This document shows positions 1 to 9,190 of a stretch of DNA of 64,000 nt, in pieces (position 1 is the stretch's first letter; each line of letters begins with the position of its first letter). The notes under the pieces are model-generated. The model searched no databases and had not been told where the DNA came from. It was given only the letters and a program-made list of their open reading frames with translations. Source of the stretch: Brucellaceae bacterium (lineage in GTDB: Bacteria > Pseudomonadota > Alphaproteobacteria > Rhizobiales > Rhizobiaceae). The DNA is taken from NCBI GenBank assembly GCA_020637775.1, contig JACKJV010000013.1:27986-91985 (forward strand). The letters are read 5' to 3'. A program made the translations under genes and the position numbers.

Positions 1-930
1 CAAGGTGTGGGGGCCATTTGCCGGCTTGCCGCGTTTTCCCGCGAAGGCGGACCACGTGGCCTTGGCCCGGTTCATCGGCTTGGAGGTGACATCGGCGATG
101 ACGCCGCCCGCCGGGCCCTCGAGACGCAGGCGCACCCGGTCTCCCTTGCGCAGGTTTGCCAGCCAGGCCCAGCCGGTCAGGGCGTTCGCATTGCCGTCGG
201 GTGCCGGTGGAGCCCCGGTTTCGGCCAGTGCGTCATGGTCGACCGCACCGGCGGCGAAGCCGGCATCCAGCAGCGTGGCATCGCCATCGCCGAGCCGGGC
301 CGCATAATTTTCCTCAAGCAAGGGGCGGGCATTGGCCAGATCTCCGTCGCAGCCGGCATCCAGCCGGCGCCCCGTCATCAGGTCAACCGGCTTCCCGTCA
401 ATCCTCAACTCGGCATGGACATGGGGAAACTGCGCCAGGCCCGAGGCGCCGACCTCGCCAAGCTGCTGGCCACGGGTGACGGTCTGTCCCTTGCGGACCC
501 GGACAGAGCCGGTGCGCAGGTGGCAGTATTGCGTCACCGCCCCCTCGCCATGGTCGATGAGGACACCATTGCCGCATTCGCGGTCGCTGATGGCCTTGCG
601 GTCACCGTCGGTCCGGACAAGGCGGTCGGCCTCGCCATCGCGAACGCCCTGCACGATGCCGGCCCGCATGGCGACAACCGGGACGCCGCGCGCGATGTCG
701 GCCATGGAGCGGATGCGGATGTCGAGGCCGGTATGGCCGTCATAGGTGGCGGGTCCGCAATAGGGATCGGCGGCGCCGGGGCCGGGATCCATGTCGGGCA
801 TCTGCTGGAGGAAACAGGTTTGCCCCAGTTCGCAATCGACCGGCGGGCCATAGTCCGCGGCATGCAAGGAAACACAGGGTACACCGACGGCCAGGACCAG
901 GCCGGCCATGCGCAGATTGGCAGCAAACAT
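1..930 (-). CDS. M23 family metallopeptidase, 3' end cut off by the window
   Basis: A secreted zinc endopeptidase of the LytM/M23 type, likely acting on peptidoglycan cross-links or a periplasmic relative of them. An N-terminal hydrophobic signal sequence covers about residues 1-24. The zinc motif is complete: HTGLD (H66, D70), YCHL (H137) and HVH (H170, H172). After the domain there is about 130 residues of unrecognised sequence, and no stop occurs before base 1, so the C-terminus lies outside the window. The start at 930 has GGAG six bases upstream; an ATG at 942 in the same frame is possible. It is divergent from leuB with a 132-bp gap. Family assignment is firm; the substrate is inferred. 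Confidence 0.88.
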   Translation of the reverse strand, partial: MFAANLRMAGLVLAVGVPCVSLHAADYGPPVDCELGQTCFLQQMPDMDPGPGAADPYCGPATYDGHTGLDIRIRSMADIARGVPVVAMRAGIVQGVRDGEADRLVRTDGDRKAISDRECGNGVLIDHGEGAVTQYCHLRTGSVRVRKGQTVTRGQQLGEVGASGLAQFPHVHAELRIDGKPVDLMTGRRLDAGCDGDLANARPLLEENYAARLGDGDATLLDAGFAAGAVDHDALAETGAPPAPDGNANALTGWAWLANLRKGDRVRLRLEGPAGGVIADVTSKPMNRAKATWSAFAGKRGKPANGPHTL

Positions 931-1062
931 GCGGGACTCCATGATTCTTCACGCATCCATACGCAGTATTGCATGGATGACGGCAGGAATGCGACTTGCC
1001 TTGAAACGGCCGGAGGGATAGCAAGACGCGACATTTTACCAGTTTCGGAGGGTTTCACGTCC

Positions 1063-2175
1063 ATGGCATCGCGCAAGCTTCTTCTTCTTCCCGGCGACGG
1101 CATCGGCCCCGAGGCCATGGCCGAGGTGCGCAAGCTCATCGCCTACATGAATGACGAACTCGGCGCCGGTTTCGAGACCGAGGAAGGGCTCGTGGGCGGT
1201 TCGGCCTATGACGCCTGCGGCCAGGCCATCTCGGAAGAGGACATGGCCAAGGCCATGGCCGCCGATGCGGTGCTGTTCGGCGCGGTCGGCGGGCCGAAGT
1301 GGGATGGCGTCCCCTACGAGGTGCGCCCGGAAGCCGGGCTTCTGCGCCTGCGCAAGGAAATGGAACTGTTCGCCAACCTGCGACCGGCGATCTGCTACCC
1401 GGCGCTGGCGGCGTCCTCGTCGCTGAAGCCGGAGGTGGTCGAGGGTCTCGACATCCTGATCGTGCGCGAACTGACCGGCGGCGTCTATTTCGGCGAACCG
1501 AAGGAGATCATCGATCTCGGCAACGGACAGAAGCGCGGTATCGACACGCAGGTCTACGACACGTTCGAGATCGAGCGGATTTCCGGCGTGGCCTTCGAAC
1601 TGGCGCGGACGCGGTCCAACAAGGTCTGCTCCATGGAAAAGCACAACGTGATGAAGTCCGGCGTGCTGTGGAAGGAAGTGGTCGCGCAGACGCACAAGGC
1701 GAAATATTCCGATGTCGAACTGACGCACATGCTGGCCGATGCCGGCGGCATGCAGCTCGTGCGCTGGCCCAAGCAGTTCGACGTGATCGTGACCGACAAC
1801 CTGTTCGGCGACATGCTGTCGGATGTCGCGGCCATGCTGACCGGTTCGCTCGGCATGCTGCCCTCGGCTTCGCTGGGCGCGCCCGATGCCAGGACCGGCA
1901 GCCGCAAGGCGCTCTACGAGCCGGTGCACGGTTCGGCGCCGGACATTGCGGGCCAGGGGATCGCCAATCCGATCGCCATGATCGCGTCCTTCGCCATGTG
2001 CCTGCGCTATTCGTTCAACATGATCGACCAGGCCGACCGGCTGGAAAAGGCCATTGCCGACGTGCTCGACAAGGGCCTGCGCACCGGCGACATCATGTCG
2101 GAAGGCTGCACGCAGATTTCCACGTCGCAGATGGGCGACGCGATCCTGGAACAGTTCAAGACGCTGGCGGCCTGA
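1063..2175 (+). CDS. leuB: 3-isopropylmalate dehydrogenase
   Basis: Oxidatively decarboxylates 3-isopropylmalate to 2-oxoisocaproate with NAD in leucine biosynthesis, in the cytoplasm. The 370-residue protein has the family length and motifs: [10 protein letters not shown] at the N-terminus, [20 protein letters not shown], and the metal/substrate region [19 protein letters not shown]. The open frame runs much further upstream, but the start at 1063 is chosen because GGAGGG lies about 10 bases before it and homology begins with [14 protein letters not shown] stem-loop terminator follows at 2200. leuC, the isomerase large subunit of the same pathway, is 55 kb away at 57740. Confidence 0.97.
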   Translation: MASRKLLLLPGDGIGPEAMAEVRKLIAYMNDELGAGFETEEGLVGGSAYDACGQAISEEDMAKAMAADAVLFGAVGGPKWDGVPYEVRPEAGLLRLRKEMELFANLRPAICYPALAASSSLKPEVVEGLDILIVRELTGGVYFGEPKEIIDLGNGQKRGIDTQVYDTFEIERISGVAFELARTRSNKVCSMEKHNVMKSGVLWKEVVAQTHKAKYSDVELTHMLADAGGMQLVRWPKQFDVIVTDNLFGDMLSDVAAMLTGSLGMLPSASLGAPDARTGSRKALYEPVHGSAPDIAGQGIANPIAMIASFAMCLRYSFNMIDQADRLEKAIADVLDKGLRTGDIMSEGCTQISTSQMGDAILEQFKTLAA

Positions 2176-2199
2176 TACGGCCGCCAATGCCGCGCCAGC

Positions 2200-2231
2200 A
2201 AAGCCGATCGCGCCCGCGCGGTCGGCTTTTG
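2200..2231 (+). terminator. rho-independent terminator after leuB
   Basis: AAAGCCGA and TCGGCTTTT form a stem, extended by CGCG/CGCG with small mismatches around a CCCG loop, and end in a T run. It lies 25 bases after the leuB stop. Confidence 0.75.
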
Positions 2232-2290
2232 TCATCTCTCCTTCAAGAACCGGTGAAAGAAGGCGGCTGAACGAAGGGGGACAAGCGACG

Positions 2291-3232
2291 ATGGCGAATC
2301 GGATGGCCGAACCTGGCAGCCCGGTCACGGCTCTGCATGGCCTGGCAGCGGCGGTTTCGGAGGCAGCGGTGGCCTGCGCGCTGCGTATTGCTGCGAACGG
2401 AAACGCGGCATGGTGCAGAATGATCCGCCGGCAGCCGCGGTTCAAGCCGCGGGAGGCGCCAAGCTGGCGGCGAATGGCTGTGGTCACCATCGCCCTGGCT
2501 GTTCTCGCGTTTCACGCGCTGGACCCGCTGGTCGGCGAGCATCGTCCCGATACGGCCTCGACCGGTTTCCGCATTTCCGCCTGCATCACCGACTTCGGTA
2601 AATCCGGTGGATACATCACCTTGTCCGCCCTGGCTGTCCTGTTTCTGCTGGGCCTCGACTGGAACAGGCTCAAGCGGGCGCAGCGCCGCCTTGCCGCCGC
2701 ATGGCTTGCCGTCGCGTGGTTCTTCCTCGTCGCCATTGCCGGTTCGGGGCTGATCGCGGCGGGATTGAAGCTGCTGATCGGCCGCGCGCGTCCCGCTCTC
2801 TATCATTGCGAAGGGCTGCTTTCTTTCCACAGCATGGCTTTCCAGGCCGTTCACGCCAGCTTCCCGTCCGGTCATTCGACCACGGTCGGGGCCTTCTGCG
2901 CGGCTGTCGCGCTGCTGTTTCCCCGGATGCGGCTGGCCATGGTCGTTGCCGCCTTCTGGTTCGGGTTCTCCCGGCTGATGGTTGGTGTTCACTATGCCAG
3001 CGACGTGATTGCCGGGCTCGCACTGGGCGTCTGGTTCTCCTATTGGTGCGCCTGGAAACTGGCCGCCGCCGGAGTGCTTTTCTCCTTCGATGACCGGGGC
3101 TGGCCGGTGACCCGCCGCGGCTTCCGCCTGACTGGCCTGAGCCTGCATCGCCGGATGTGCCAGCTGTGCCAACGGCTTGAAGCGGTTTTCCGGCGCGGTG
3201 CGGTGCGCGCAGTGCGGAGCGGGCGGGGCTGA
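2291..3232 (+). CDS. PAP2 superfamily (type 2 phosphatidic acid phosphatase) membrane protein
   Basis: A 313-residue integral membrane phosphatase of the PAP2 family, which removes phosphate from lipid phosphates such as phosphatidic acid, undecaprenyl pyrophosphate or lipid A. All three signature blocks are present: KLLIGRARP, PSGHS and SRLMVGVHYASD, along with several hydrophobic segments. The first roughly 60 residues are a basic, non-membrane extension. The ATG at 2291 is chosen because AAGGGGG precedes it by 10 bases; the open frame extends upstream only through leuB. Which lipid it acts on cannot be told from sequence. Confidence 0.88.
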   Translation: MANRMAEPGSPVTALHGLAAAVSEAAVACALRIAANGNAAWCRMIRRQPRFKPREAPSWRRMAVVTIALAVLAFHALDPLVGEHRPDTASTGFRISACITDFGKSGGYITLSALAVLFLLGLDWNRLKRAQRRLAAAWLAVAWFFLVAIAGSGLIAAGLKLLIGRARPALYHCEGLLSFHSMAFQAVHASFPSGHSTTVGAFCAAVALLFPRMRLAMVVAAFWFGFSRLMVGVHYASDVIAGLALGVWFSYWCAWKLAAAGVLFSFDDRGWPVTRRGFRLTGLSLHRRMCQLCQRLEAVFRRGAVRAVRSGRG

Positions 3233-3308
3233 GAGAAGGTTTCGTGCGTGCTGTCATTATCCGGCGGGCGGGTACGTTTCACCGGTCATCGATCGATCAA
3301 GGCAAAGA

Positions 3309-3336
3309 TTGACTCTTTTTCCAAACACCGTAAAAC
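3309..3336 (+). promoter_or_regulatory. sigma-70-like promoter in the PAP2-asd gap
   Basis: TTGACT at 3309 and TAAAAC at 3331 are separated by 16 bases. The same hexamer pair and spacing occur upstream of the marR gene. It could drive the small frame at 3365 and/or asd. Confidence 0.4.
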
Positions 3337-3364
3337 GACGATGCGAGAAACGGGACGGGAACCG

Positions 3365-3484
3365 ATGTACGGCTTCCACATTGCATTCATGACGCGCGGG
3401 ACGGTGGCAGCACCGGCCAGTGCCATGCATGCGCCCCGCCTTACCAAAACCATGGCCAAAAAAACGACCGCCACCACGGTCTGA
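3365..3484 (+). CDS. possible small protein, 39 aa (uncertain)
   Basis: This frame begins MYGFHIAFMTRG and ends in a Lys/Thr-rich tail. It lies downstream of a promoter-like sequence and is preceded by GGGACGGGAA. I recognise no family. It fills part of the 372-bp gap before asd and may be noncoding leader or a small RNA region instead. Confidence 0.2.
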   Translation: MYGFHIAFMTRGTVAAPASAMHAPRLTKTMAKKTTATTV

Positions 3485-3508
3485 TCCTTCTTGGCCTGAT
3501 CCCTGACG

Positions 3509-3558
3509 CTTCCCGGGACAGACCGGGAAGGCGAAAGGCCCGCGTCGAAGCGCGGGCC
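3509..3558 (+). promoter_or_regulatory. two consecutive stem-loops in the asd leader
   Basis: Two perfect 8-bp stems, each with a 6-base loop, sit side by side: CTTCCCGG-GACAGA-CCGGGAAG (3509-3530) and GGCCCGCG-TCGAAG-CGCGGGCC (3537-3558). They lie 47 bases before the asd start. Neither is followed by a T run on the plus strand, so they look like leader structure or a small RNA rather than a terminator. Confidence 0.45.
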
Positions 3559-3604
3559 GGACGCAAAAAGGGAAGCGACACCCGATCCAAGGACGGACAC
3601 GAAC

Positions 3605-4637
3605 ATGGGTTTCAAGATTGCAGTCGCCGGCGCCACGGGCAATGTGGGCCGTGAAATGCTCAATATCCTGGAAGAACGCGGCTTTCCGCCGACGAGGTGG
3701 TGCCGCTGGCATCGCGCCGCTCGGTCGGCCAGGAGGTCTCCTACGGCGACCGGACGCTGAAGGTGAAGGCGCTCGATTCCATGACTTTTCCGACACCGAT
3801 ATCTGCCTGATGTCGGCCGGCGGCTCCATCTCCAAGGAATGGTCGCCGAAGATCGCCGCGCAGGGCTGCGTGGTCATCGACAATTCCTCGGCCTGGCGTT
3901 ACGACGCCGATGTGCCGCTGATCGTGCCGGAAGTGAACCCGGACGCGGTGGAAGGCTTCCGCAAGAAGAACATCATTGCCAATCCGAACTGCTCGACGGC
4001 GCAGCTCGTCGTGGCGCTGAAGCCGCTGCATGACGCGGCCACGATCAAGCGCGTCGTCGTGTCCACCTACCAGTCGGTTTCGGGCGCCGGCAAGGAAGGC
4101 ATGGACGAGTTGTTCAACCAGACACGCGCGGTCTTCGTGTCCGACCCGGTGGAAGCCAAGAAGTTCACCAAGCGGATCGCCTTCAACGTCATCCCGCATA
4201 TCGATGTGTTCATGGAAGACGGCTACACCAAGGAAGAATGGAAGGTGCTGGCCGAAACCAAGAAGATGCTGGATCCGAAGATCAAGGTCACCTGCACGGC
4301 GGTGCGCGTTCCGGTCTTCATCGGCCATTCGGAAAGCGTCAACCTGGAATTCGAGAAGCCGATCACGGCGGAAGAGGCCCGCGACATCCTGCGCGAGGCG
4401 CCCGGCTGCCAGGTGATCGACAAGCACGAGGACGGCGGCTACATCACGCCGCATGAATCGGCGGGCGAGGATGCCACATATATCTCCCGCATCCGCGAGG
4501 ATGCGACGGTGGAGAACGGGCTGGCGCTGTGGGTGGTTTCGGACAACCTGCGCAAGGGCGCGGCGCTCAACACGGTGCAGATCGCCGAATTGCTGGTGGC
4601 GCGTGGCCTGATCCAGCCGAAGAAGCAGGCGGCCTGA
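3605..4637 (+). CDS. asd: aspartate-semialdehyde dehydrogenase, reading frame broken by two 1-base deletions
   Basis: Reduces aspartyl-4-phosphate to aspartate semialdehyde, the branch to lysine/diaminopimelate, threonine and methionine. From the ATG at 3605 the frame reads MGFKIAVAGATGNVGREML and continues to GFP, where one base (a G of an expected GG) is missing near 3688. The following frame encodes ADEVVPLASRRSVGQE until 3780, where a second base is missing before ATGAC. The rest is then intact to 4637, including the active-site block NPNCSTAQL. Restoring both bases gives 345 codons (344 aa), the normal length. Asd is normally essential, so sequencing or assembly error is as likely as true decay. 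Confidence 0.9.
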
Positions 4638-4665
4638 GCCGCTTCACGGCCTGTCCGATCTGGAC

Positions 4666-4696
4666 AAAAGCCCGGGCGTCACCGTCCGGGCTTTTT
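4666..4696. terminator. bidirectional terminator between asd and the M3 peptidase
   Basis: AAAAGCCCGG and CCGGGCTTTT pair across a 10-base loop, with T runs on both strands. It serves asd on the plus strand and the oligopeptidase gene on the minus strand. Confidence 0.8.
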
Positions 4697-4727
4697 CATG
4701 AAAGGGCGTGCCGCGAAGCCGCCGGGA

Positions 4728-6791
4728 TCACATCTCGCGTTCGGAATGCACGGCCAGGCCGCGGCCCTTCAGCATGGCATCGACGGATGGCATCCTGCCG
4801 CGGAAGGCGGTGTAGAGCGCTTCCGGATCGGCCGATCCACCGGCGGCATAGATGTGCGTCTTCAGCTTTTCCGCCAGGTCCGGGTTGAATGGATCGCCGG
4901 TTTCCTCGAACGCCGCGAAGGCATCGGCGTCGAGCACCTCCGACCAGAGGTAGGAATAATAGCCGGCTGAATATCCGTCGCCGGCGAAGACATGCGCGAA
5001 ATGCGGCGTGCGGTGGCGCATGGCGATGGCTTCCGGCTTGCCCAGTTTCGCCATGGTCTCGGCCTCGAAGGCGATGGCATCGGCGGGCATGTCCGCTTGC
5101 TGGTGATAGGCCATGTCCATCAGCGCCGATGCGGTGAATTCGACGGTGGCAAAGCCCTGGTCGAAGGCCTGCGCGGCGGTCAGCTTGTCGATCAGCGCGC
5201 GGGGCATGGGGTCGCCGGTCTTCACGTGGCGAGCGTGTTTTTCCAGCACTTGCGGCACGGTCAGCCAGTGTTCGTAGAGCTGCGAGGGCAGTTCGACAAA
5301 GTCGCGCGGCACCGACGTGCCGGAAACGGAGGGCCATGTCACCTCGGTCAGCATGCCGTGCAGGGCGTGGCCGAATTCGTGGAACAGGGTGCGGGCCTCG
5401 TCCATGGAAAGCAGGGCAGGCTTGCCGGGCGCCGGTTTGGCGAAATTCATCACGTTGTAGATGATCGGCGGCTGGCCGCCTTCCAGCTTGTGGGCCGATT
5501 GCAGGGCGCTCATCCAGGCACCGGAGCGCTTTGTCGGCCGGTTGAAATAGTCGGCTATGAAAACACCGCGCGACGTGCCGTCGCCATTGAGGATCTCGAA
5601 GACGCGGGCATCCTCGTGCCAGACCTTCAGGTCCGGCTTTTCCTCGAAGGAGAGGCCGAACAGGCGGTTGGCCACGTCGAAACAGGCGGCGATGATGTTG
5701 TCGAGCTGGAGATAGGGCTTCAGTTCGGTTTCATCAAAGGCATAGCGTTCGGCGCGCAGCCGGTCGGCGAAGAAGCGCCAGTCCCAACCGGCGATCTCGT
5801 GATTGTGACCGGAGGCGGCGGCGATGCGGCGCAGCTCCGCCGCGTCCGCGGCAGCCTTTCCCTTCGCCATGTCCCAGACCGGTTCCAGCAGACCCATGAC
5901 AGCATCCGGCGTCTTGGCCATGGTGTTGTCCAGCTTCAGCGCCGCATAAGTTTCATAGCCGAGCAGCCTTGCCTTTTCGGCGCGCAGCGCCAGCGTTTCG
6001 GCCACGATGGCGGAATTGTCATGCTCGCCGCCATTCTGGCCGCGCATGGTGAAGCCGTGGAATGCCTTTTCTCGCAGGTCGCGGCGCAGCGACAGCGTCA
6101 TGAAGGGCTCGTAGATCGAGCGGGACAGGGTGACGGCATAGCGGCCTTTCTCGCCCCGGCTTTCCGCGGCTTCGGCCATTGCGGCGGTCAGGAAATCCGG
6201 CAGGCCCTCGACATCGGCGTCGTCAAGGATGAGCGCCCAGCCGGCCTCGTCGGCCAGCACGTTCTGGCCGAAAGCCGCACCCAGACCGGCCAGCTTCTCG
6301 TTGATTTCCGCCAGGCGCGCCTTGCCTGCATCGTCGAGCTTCGCACCGGAACGCACAAAGCCTTTCCAGGTCAATTCCAGGACGCGCGCGGTTTCTCCAT
6401 CCAGTTCGAGATCCGCGCGGCGATTCCAGAGGTCGTCGATGCGCGCAAACAGATCCGGGTTCATCGAGATGGCTGAGAAGTGGCGCGACATCTTCGGCGC
6501 CAGGTCGCGTTCCAGCGCCTGGATGTCCGGGTTGGTGTGGGCACCGGCGAGGCCCCAGAAGATGGCTGCGACGTGGCCGAGTTCTTCGCCGGCCAGTTCC
6601 AGCGCCGCCAGTGTGTTGGTGATCGTCGGCGTGGCCGGATTTGCCGCAATGGTGGCGATCTGCGCGGCATGCGCGGCGAGCGCGGCATCGAAAACGGGCG
6701 CGAAATCCTCCGTGCGAATGGCGCCATAGTCCGGCAGACCGAGCGGGCCGGTCCAAGCCGTGAGCGGGTGGGAAGCAAGATCGATCGTCAC
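4728..6791 (-). CDS. M3 family oligopeptidase / peptidyl-dipeptidase
   Basis: A 687-residue zinc metallopeptidase of the thimet/Dcp-OpdA family, cytoplasmic, cleaving short peptides. The zinc site HEFGHALHG (HExxH) lies in the C-terminal third and is followed by the family segment with FVELPSQLYEHW, whose Glu supplies the third ligand. Full family length. The start is a GTG at 6791 (reads MTIDLASHPL) with GGAGAA a few bases upstream. It is divergent from marR across 129 bp. OpdA versus Dcp type cannot be settled by eye. Confidence 0.92.
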   Translation of the reverse strand: MTIDLASHPLTAWTGPLGLPDYGAIRTEDFAPVFDAALAAHAAQIATIAANPATPTITNTLAALELAGEELGHVAAIFWGLAGAHTNPDIQALERDLAPKMSRHFSAISMNPDLFARIDDLWNRRADLELDGETARVLELTWKGFVRSGAKLDDAGKARLAEINEKLAGLGAAFGQNVLADEAGWALILDDADVEGLPDFLTAAMAEAAESRGEKGRYAVTLSRSIYEPFMTLSLRRDLREKAFHGFTMRGQNGGEHDNSAIVAETLALRAEKARLLGYETYAALKLDNTMAKTPDAVMGLLEPVWDMAKGKAAADAAELRRIAAASGHNHEIAGWDWRFFADRLRAERYAFDETELKPYLQLDNIIAACFDVANRLFGLSFEEKPDLKVWHEDARVFEILNGDGTSRGVFIADYFNRPTKRSGAWMSALQSAHKLEGGQPPIIYNVMNFAKPAPGKPALLSMDEARTLFHEFGHALHGMLTEVTWPSVSGTSVPRDFVELPSQLYEHWLTVPQVLEKHARHVKTGDPMPRALIDKLTAAQAFDQGFATVEFTASALMDMAYHQQADMPADAIAFEAETMAKLGKPEAIAMRHRTPHFAHVFAGDGYSAGYYSYLWSEVLDADAFAAFEETGDPFNPDLAEKLKTHIYAAGGSADPEALYTAFRGRMPSVDAMLKGRGLAVHSEREM

Positions 6792-6852
6792 GGGTTTTCT
6801 CCATTCGGGAAATCGATGCGCATGTAGGCGGCGCGGGGGCCGGTGGCAATGC

Positions 6853-6880
6853 TTGACTTCTGATCCGAAAAACCTAAAAC
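6853..6880 (+). promoter_or_regulatory. marR promoter
   Basis: TTGACT (6853-6858) and TAAAAC (6875-6880) are separated by 16 bases, placing transcription start near 6887, inside the operator described next. A TATAAT at 6886-6891 is an alternative -10 but lacks a well-spaced -35. Confidence 0.5.
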
Positions 6881-6890
6881 ATCCTTATAA

Positions 6891-6903
6891 TAAGGTCACC
6901 TTA
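6891..6903. promoter_or_regulatory. probable MarR operator
   Basis: The 13-bp perfect palindrome TAAGGTCACCTTA is flanked by partly symmetric A/T bases. It lies 18 bases before the marR start and over the predicted transcription start. The position fits autorepression, as is usual in the MarR family; binding is inferred. Confidence 0.65.
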
Positions 6904-6920
6904 CTATTGGAGTTGAAGAC

Positions 6921-7382
6921 ATGCCGGGGATCGATCCGGATGCCTTGGGCTTTCTGCTCAACGACATTTCCCGCCTCATCCGGGCTTCCATGGACCGGGC
7001 ACATGCGCGTTCAGGCATCGGTGTGACGCCGGGCGAGGCGCGTGTCCTGGCATTCGCGGCCCGAACGGGCCCTGTGCGCCAGACGCGGCTTGCCGAGCAG
7101 ATCGGCGTGGAAGCCATGACGCTTTCGGGCCATCTCGACGGGCTGGAAGGCAAGGGACTGATCGCGCGCCAAGCCGATCCATCCGACCGACGGGCGAAGA
7201 TCGTCACGCTCCTGCCTGCCGCCGATGCCGTGCTTGATGCCATTGGCGCGACAGGCCGGGCCATTCGGGCGCAGGCCAGTGCCGGTTTCGAAGACGAGGA
7301 ATGGGAGCAGCTCAAGGCCGCGCTGAAGCGGGTCCGGTCCAATCTCTGCGAAAAGGGCGTGGAGGCCAGCGATGCGGCATGA
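6921..7382 (+). CDS. MarR family transcriptional regulator
   Basis: A 153-residue winged-helix dimeric repressor. The DNA-binding core has a recognition-helix region near RLAEQIGVEAMTLSGHL and the wing signature DPSDRRAKIVTLL. A palindromic operator lies directly upstream. The stop overlaps the start of the following MFS efflux gene by 11 bases, so the two are co-transcribed and probably translationally coupled, a common drug- or phenolic-responsive repressor-pump arrangement. The ligand is unknown. Confidence 0.93.
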   Translation: MPGIDPDALGFLLNDISRLIRASMDRAHARSGIGVTPGEARVLAFAARTGPVRQTRLAEQIGVEAMTLSGHLDGLEGKGLIARQADPSDRRAKIVTLLPAADAVLDAIGATGRAIRAQASAGFEDEEWEQLKAALKRVRSNLCEKGVEASDAA

Positions 7383-8598
7383 AGGGTCGCCCTCGGGCGC
7401 CGGCTACAGGCCGGTCATGACCGAGCGAAGGGTTTCGCTGCTGGGCGCCCTGTTCGTGGTTGTCGGACCGGTTTCGATGGCGCTCTACACGCCGGCGATG
7501 ACGGAGATCGTGCAGGCCTTCGGCACCACCGAATCGGCGGTGAAAATGACGCTGGCGCTCTATTTCGCCGGATTCGCATTTGCGCAACTTGTCGGCGGCC
7601 CCTTGTCGGATGCCATGGGCCGCCGCCCGGTGATGATGATCTTCATGGGGATCTATGTCGCGGCAAGCCTTCTGGCGCTGTCGGCGCCGGGCATCGAGGT
7701 TCTGCTGGCCGCGCGGTTCCTGCAGGGGATCGGCGCTTCGGCCGGCGTCGCCGTTGCACGGGCCATGGTGCGCGACCTGTTCGACCACGAGCAGTCCTCG
7801 CGGATCATGAACCTGATCGGCATCATGCTGGCGCTGGGTCCGGCCATCGCGCCGACCATCGGCGGCTTTACCATGCAGGCAGCCGGATGGCATGCCATTT
7901 TCCTGCTCATGGCGGGACTGGGCGTGATCGTGTTCTGTGCGGCGGTTTTCGCCATGCATGAAACGGTTGTGCCGGACATGAGCCGGCTGAGGCCGGCCGC
8001 GCTGGCGTCGGCCTATCTCCACCTGGTCGGCAATGCCCATTTCATGACGACGGCACTGGTCCTGGCCTTCACCACGGGCGCGCTTTATGCGCAGGCAACC
8101 TTCCTGCCCTTCATCCTGATGGAGCGGGTGGGCCTGACACCGGCGCAATTCGGCCTGTCCATGGTCCTGCAGTCGGGCGCCTTCTTCGTCGGTGCGCTGG
8201 TGGTGCGTGCGCTGCTGGCGCGGGTCACCGCCGAACGGCTGGTCATTCCCGGCCTTGTCATGGTGGGCCTGGGCGGCCTGGGCCAGCTTGCCATGCATGT
8301 CGTCGAACCGGGCTTGTGGCAGGTCATGGCGCCGGTTTCGCTCTATGCCATCGGCATCGCCTTCGTCATGCCGGCTGTGACCACCATCTGCCTGCATCCT
8401 TTCCGCCACATGGCGGGCGCGGCCTCGGCCATGATGGGGTTCCTGCAGATGGGCATGGGCCTGGCGATGGGTTCGCTGGGGGCGCTGATGGGCGATCCTG
8501 TCTTCGCCATGGCGACGCTCATCCCCTTCATGGGCCTGTCCGCCTGCGTCCTGTTTGCCGTCTACAAGCTGCGTGTTGCGATCGGCGCAGAGATGTGA
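7372..8598 (+). CDS. MFS transporter, Bcr/CflA-type drug efflux
   Basis: A 408-residue inner-membrane proton antiporter with about 12 hydrophobic segments. The MFS loop 2-3 motif is visible as GGPLSDAMGRRPVM and the first helix carries LYTPAM, typical of the Bcr/CflA drug-resistance group. The ATG at 7372 overlaps the end of marR and has GGAGG six bases upstream; a later ATG at 7417 (MTERRVS) is possible. The substrate is unknown. Confidence 0.9.
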   Translation: MRHEGSPSGAGYRPVMTERRVSLLGALFVVVGPVSMALYTPAMTEIVQAFGTTESAVKMTLALYFAGFAFAQLVGGPLSDAMGRRPVMMIFMGIYVAASLLALSAPGIEVLLAARFLQGIGASAGVAVARAMVRDLFDHEQSSRIMNLIGIMLALGPAIAPTIGGFTMQAAGWHAIFLLMAGLGVIVFCAAVFAMHETVVPDMSRLRPAALASAYLHLVGNAHFMTTALVLAFTTGALYAQATFLPFILMERVGLTPAQFGLSMVLQSGAFFVGALVVRALLARVTAERLVIPGLVMVGLGGLGQLAMHVVEPGLWQVMAPVSLYAIGIAFVMPAVTTICLHPFRHMAGAASAMMGFLQMGMGLAMGSLGALMGDPVFAMATLIPFMGLSACVLFAVYKLRVAIGAEM

Positions 8599-8602
8599 CC
8601 GC

Positions 8603-9190
8603 CTACCAGATGCCGGGGACAAGCCTTTTCGTGCGGGCTGCATAGGCGCGCCATTCGTCGCCGAAGGCTTCCTCCATCATCCGTTCTTCCGGGCCGATGC
8701 GGGTGAAGAAAAGGAAGCCGAAGGCGACAATGCCGGACAATCCGGCGATCCAGTTGGGCAACAACAGCGCCTGCGCGATCGCCATCAGCCAGAAGGCCGT
8801 GTACATGGGATGGCGCACGCGGGCATAGACGCCCTCGGTGACCAGCTTGTGACCTTCCTTGAGTTGCAGCGAAACGCTCCACATGCGGCCGAGCGCCTTG
8901 TGCGTGAGGCGGAACATGGCGAGCGCGGCCGCTGCTGTGACGGCTCCCAGCCAGAAGGCCAGCGGCCAGGCGGGCCGGTCGGCAAAGGCGGGAAAGCCGG
9001 TCAGCGCATAAAGAGCGGGGATGACGCCGATTCCGGTGATCGACAGCGACAGGCGCAACCGCTCGGCGCCCGGCATGCGGTCGACCGAGAGCTTCATCTT
9101 CTTGACGCGGCGCTCATGCGGATAGCGCAGGATGTACCAGCCGACGCCCAGAATGCCCCACACGATCCGGCCCAGGATGTAATAGTTCAT
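8603..9190 (-). CDS. isoprenylcysteine carboxyl methyltransferase-like membrane methyltransferase
   Basis: A 195-residue protein with about four membrane segments and the ICMT/PEMT signature YARVRHPMYTAF near residue 125, followed by GPEERMMEEAFGDEW, the usual C-terminal SAM-binding block. Such bacterial proteins methylate membrane or lipid-linked substrates, mostly unidentified. The ATG at 9190 overlaps the stop of the upstream hydrolase gene (ATGA), with GGAGAG upstream, so the two are coupled. The longer open frame upstream is rejected because it overlaps that gene. Confidence 0.85.
   Translation of the reverse strand: MNYYILGRIVWGILGVGWYILRYPHERRVKKMKLSVDRMPGAERLRLSLSITGIGVIPALYALTGFPAFADRPAWPLAFWLGAVTAAAALAMFRLTHKALGRMWSVSLQLKEGHKLVTEGVYARVRHPMYTAFWLMAIAQALLLPNWIAGLSGIVAFGFLFFTRIGPEERMMEEAFGDEWRAYAARTKRLVPGIW

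Noticed and set aside
7..1062. N-terminal extension of leuB by 352 codons
   Set aside because: The extension is antisense to the M23 peptidase gene; the LeuB family starts at 1063 and a strong ribosome site is there.
3257..3883. Minus-strand frames across the asd leader
   Set aside because: They run into asd, have no plausible start or domain, and the only order in them is antisense to asd.
3605..4637. Programmed frameshifting in asd
   Set aside because: Two shifts in the same direction 93 bases apart, with no slippery heptamer, fit deletions or sequence errors better.
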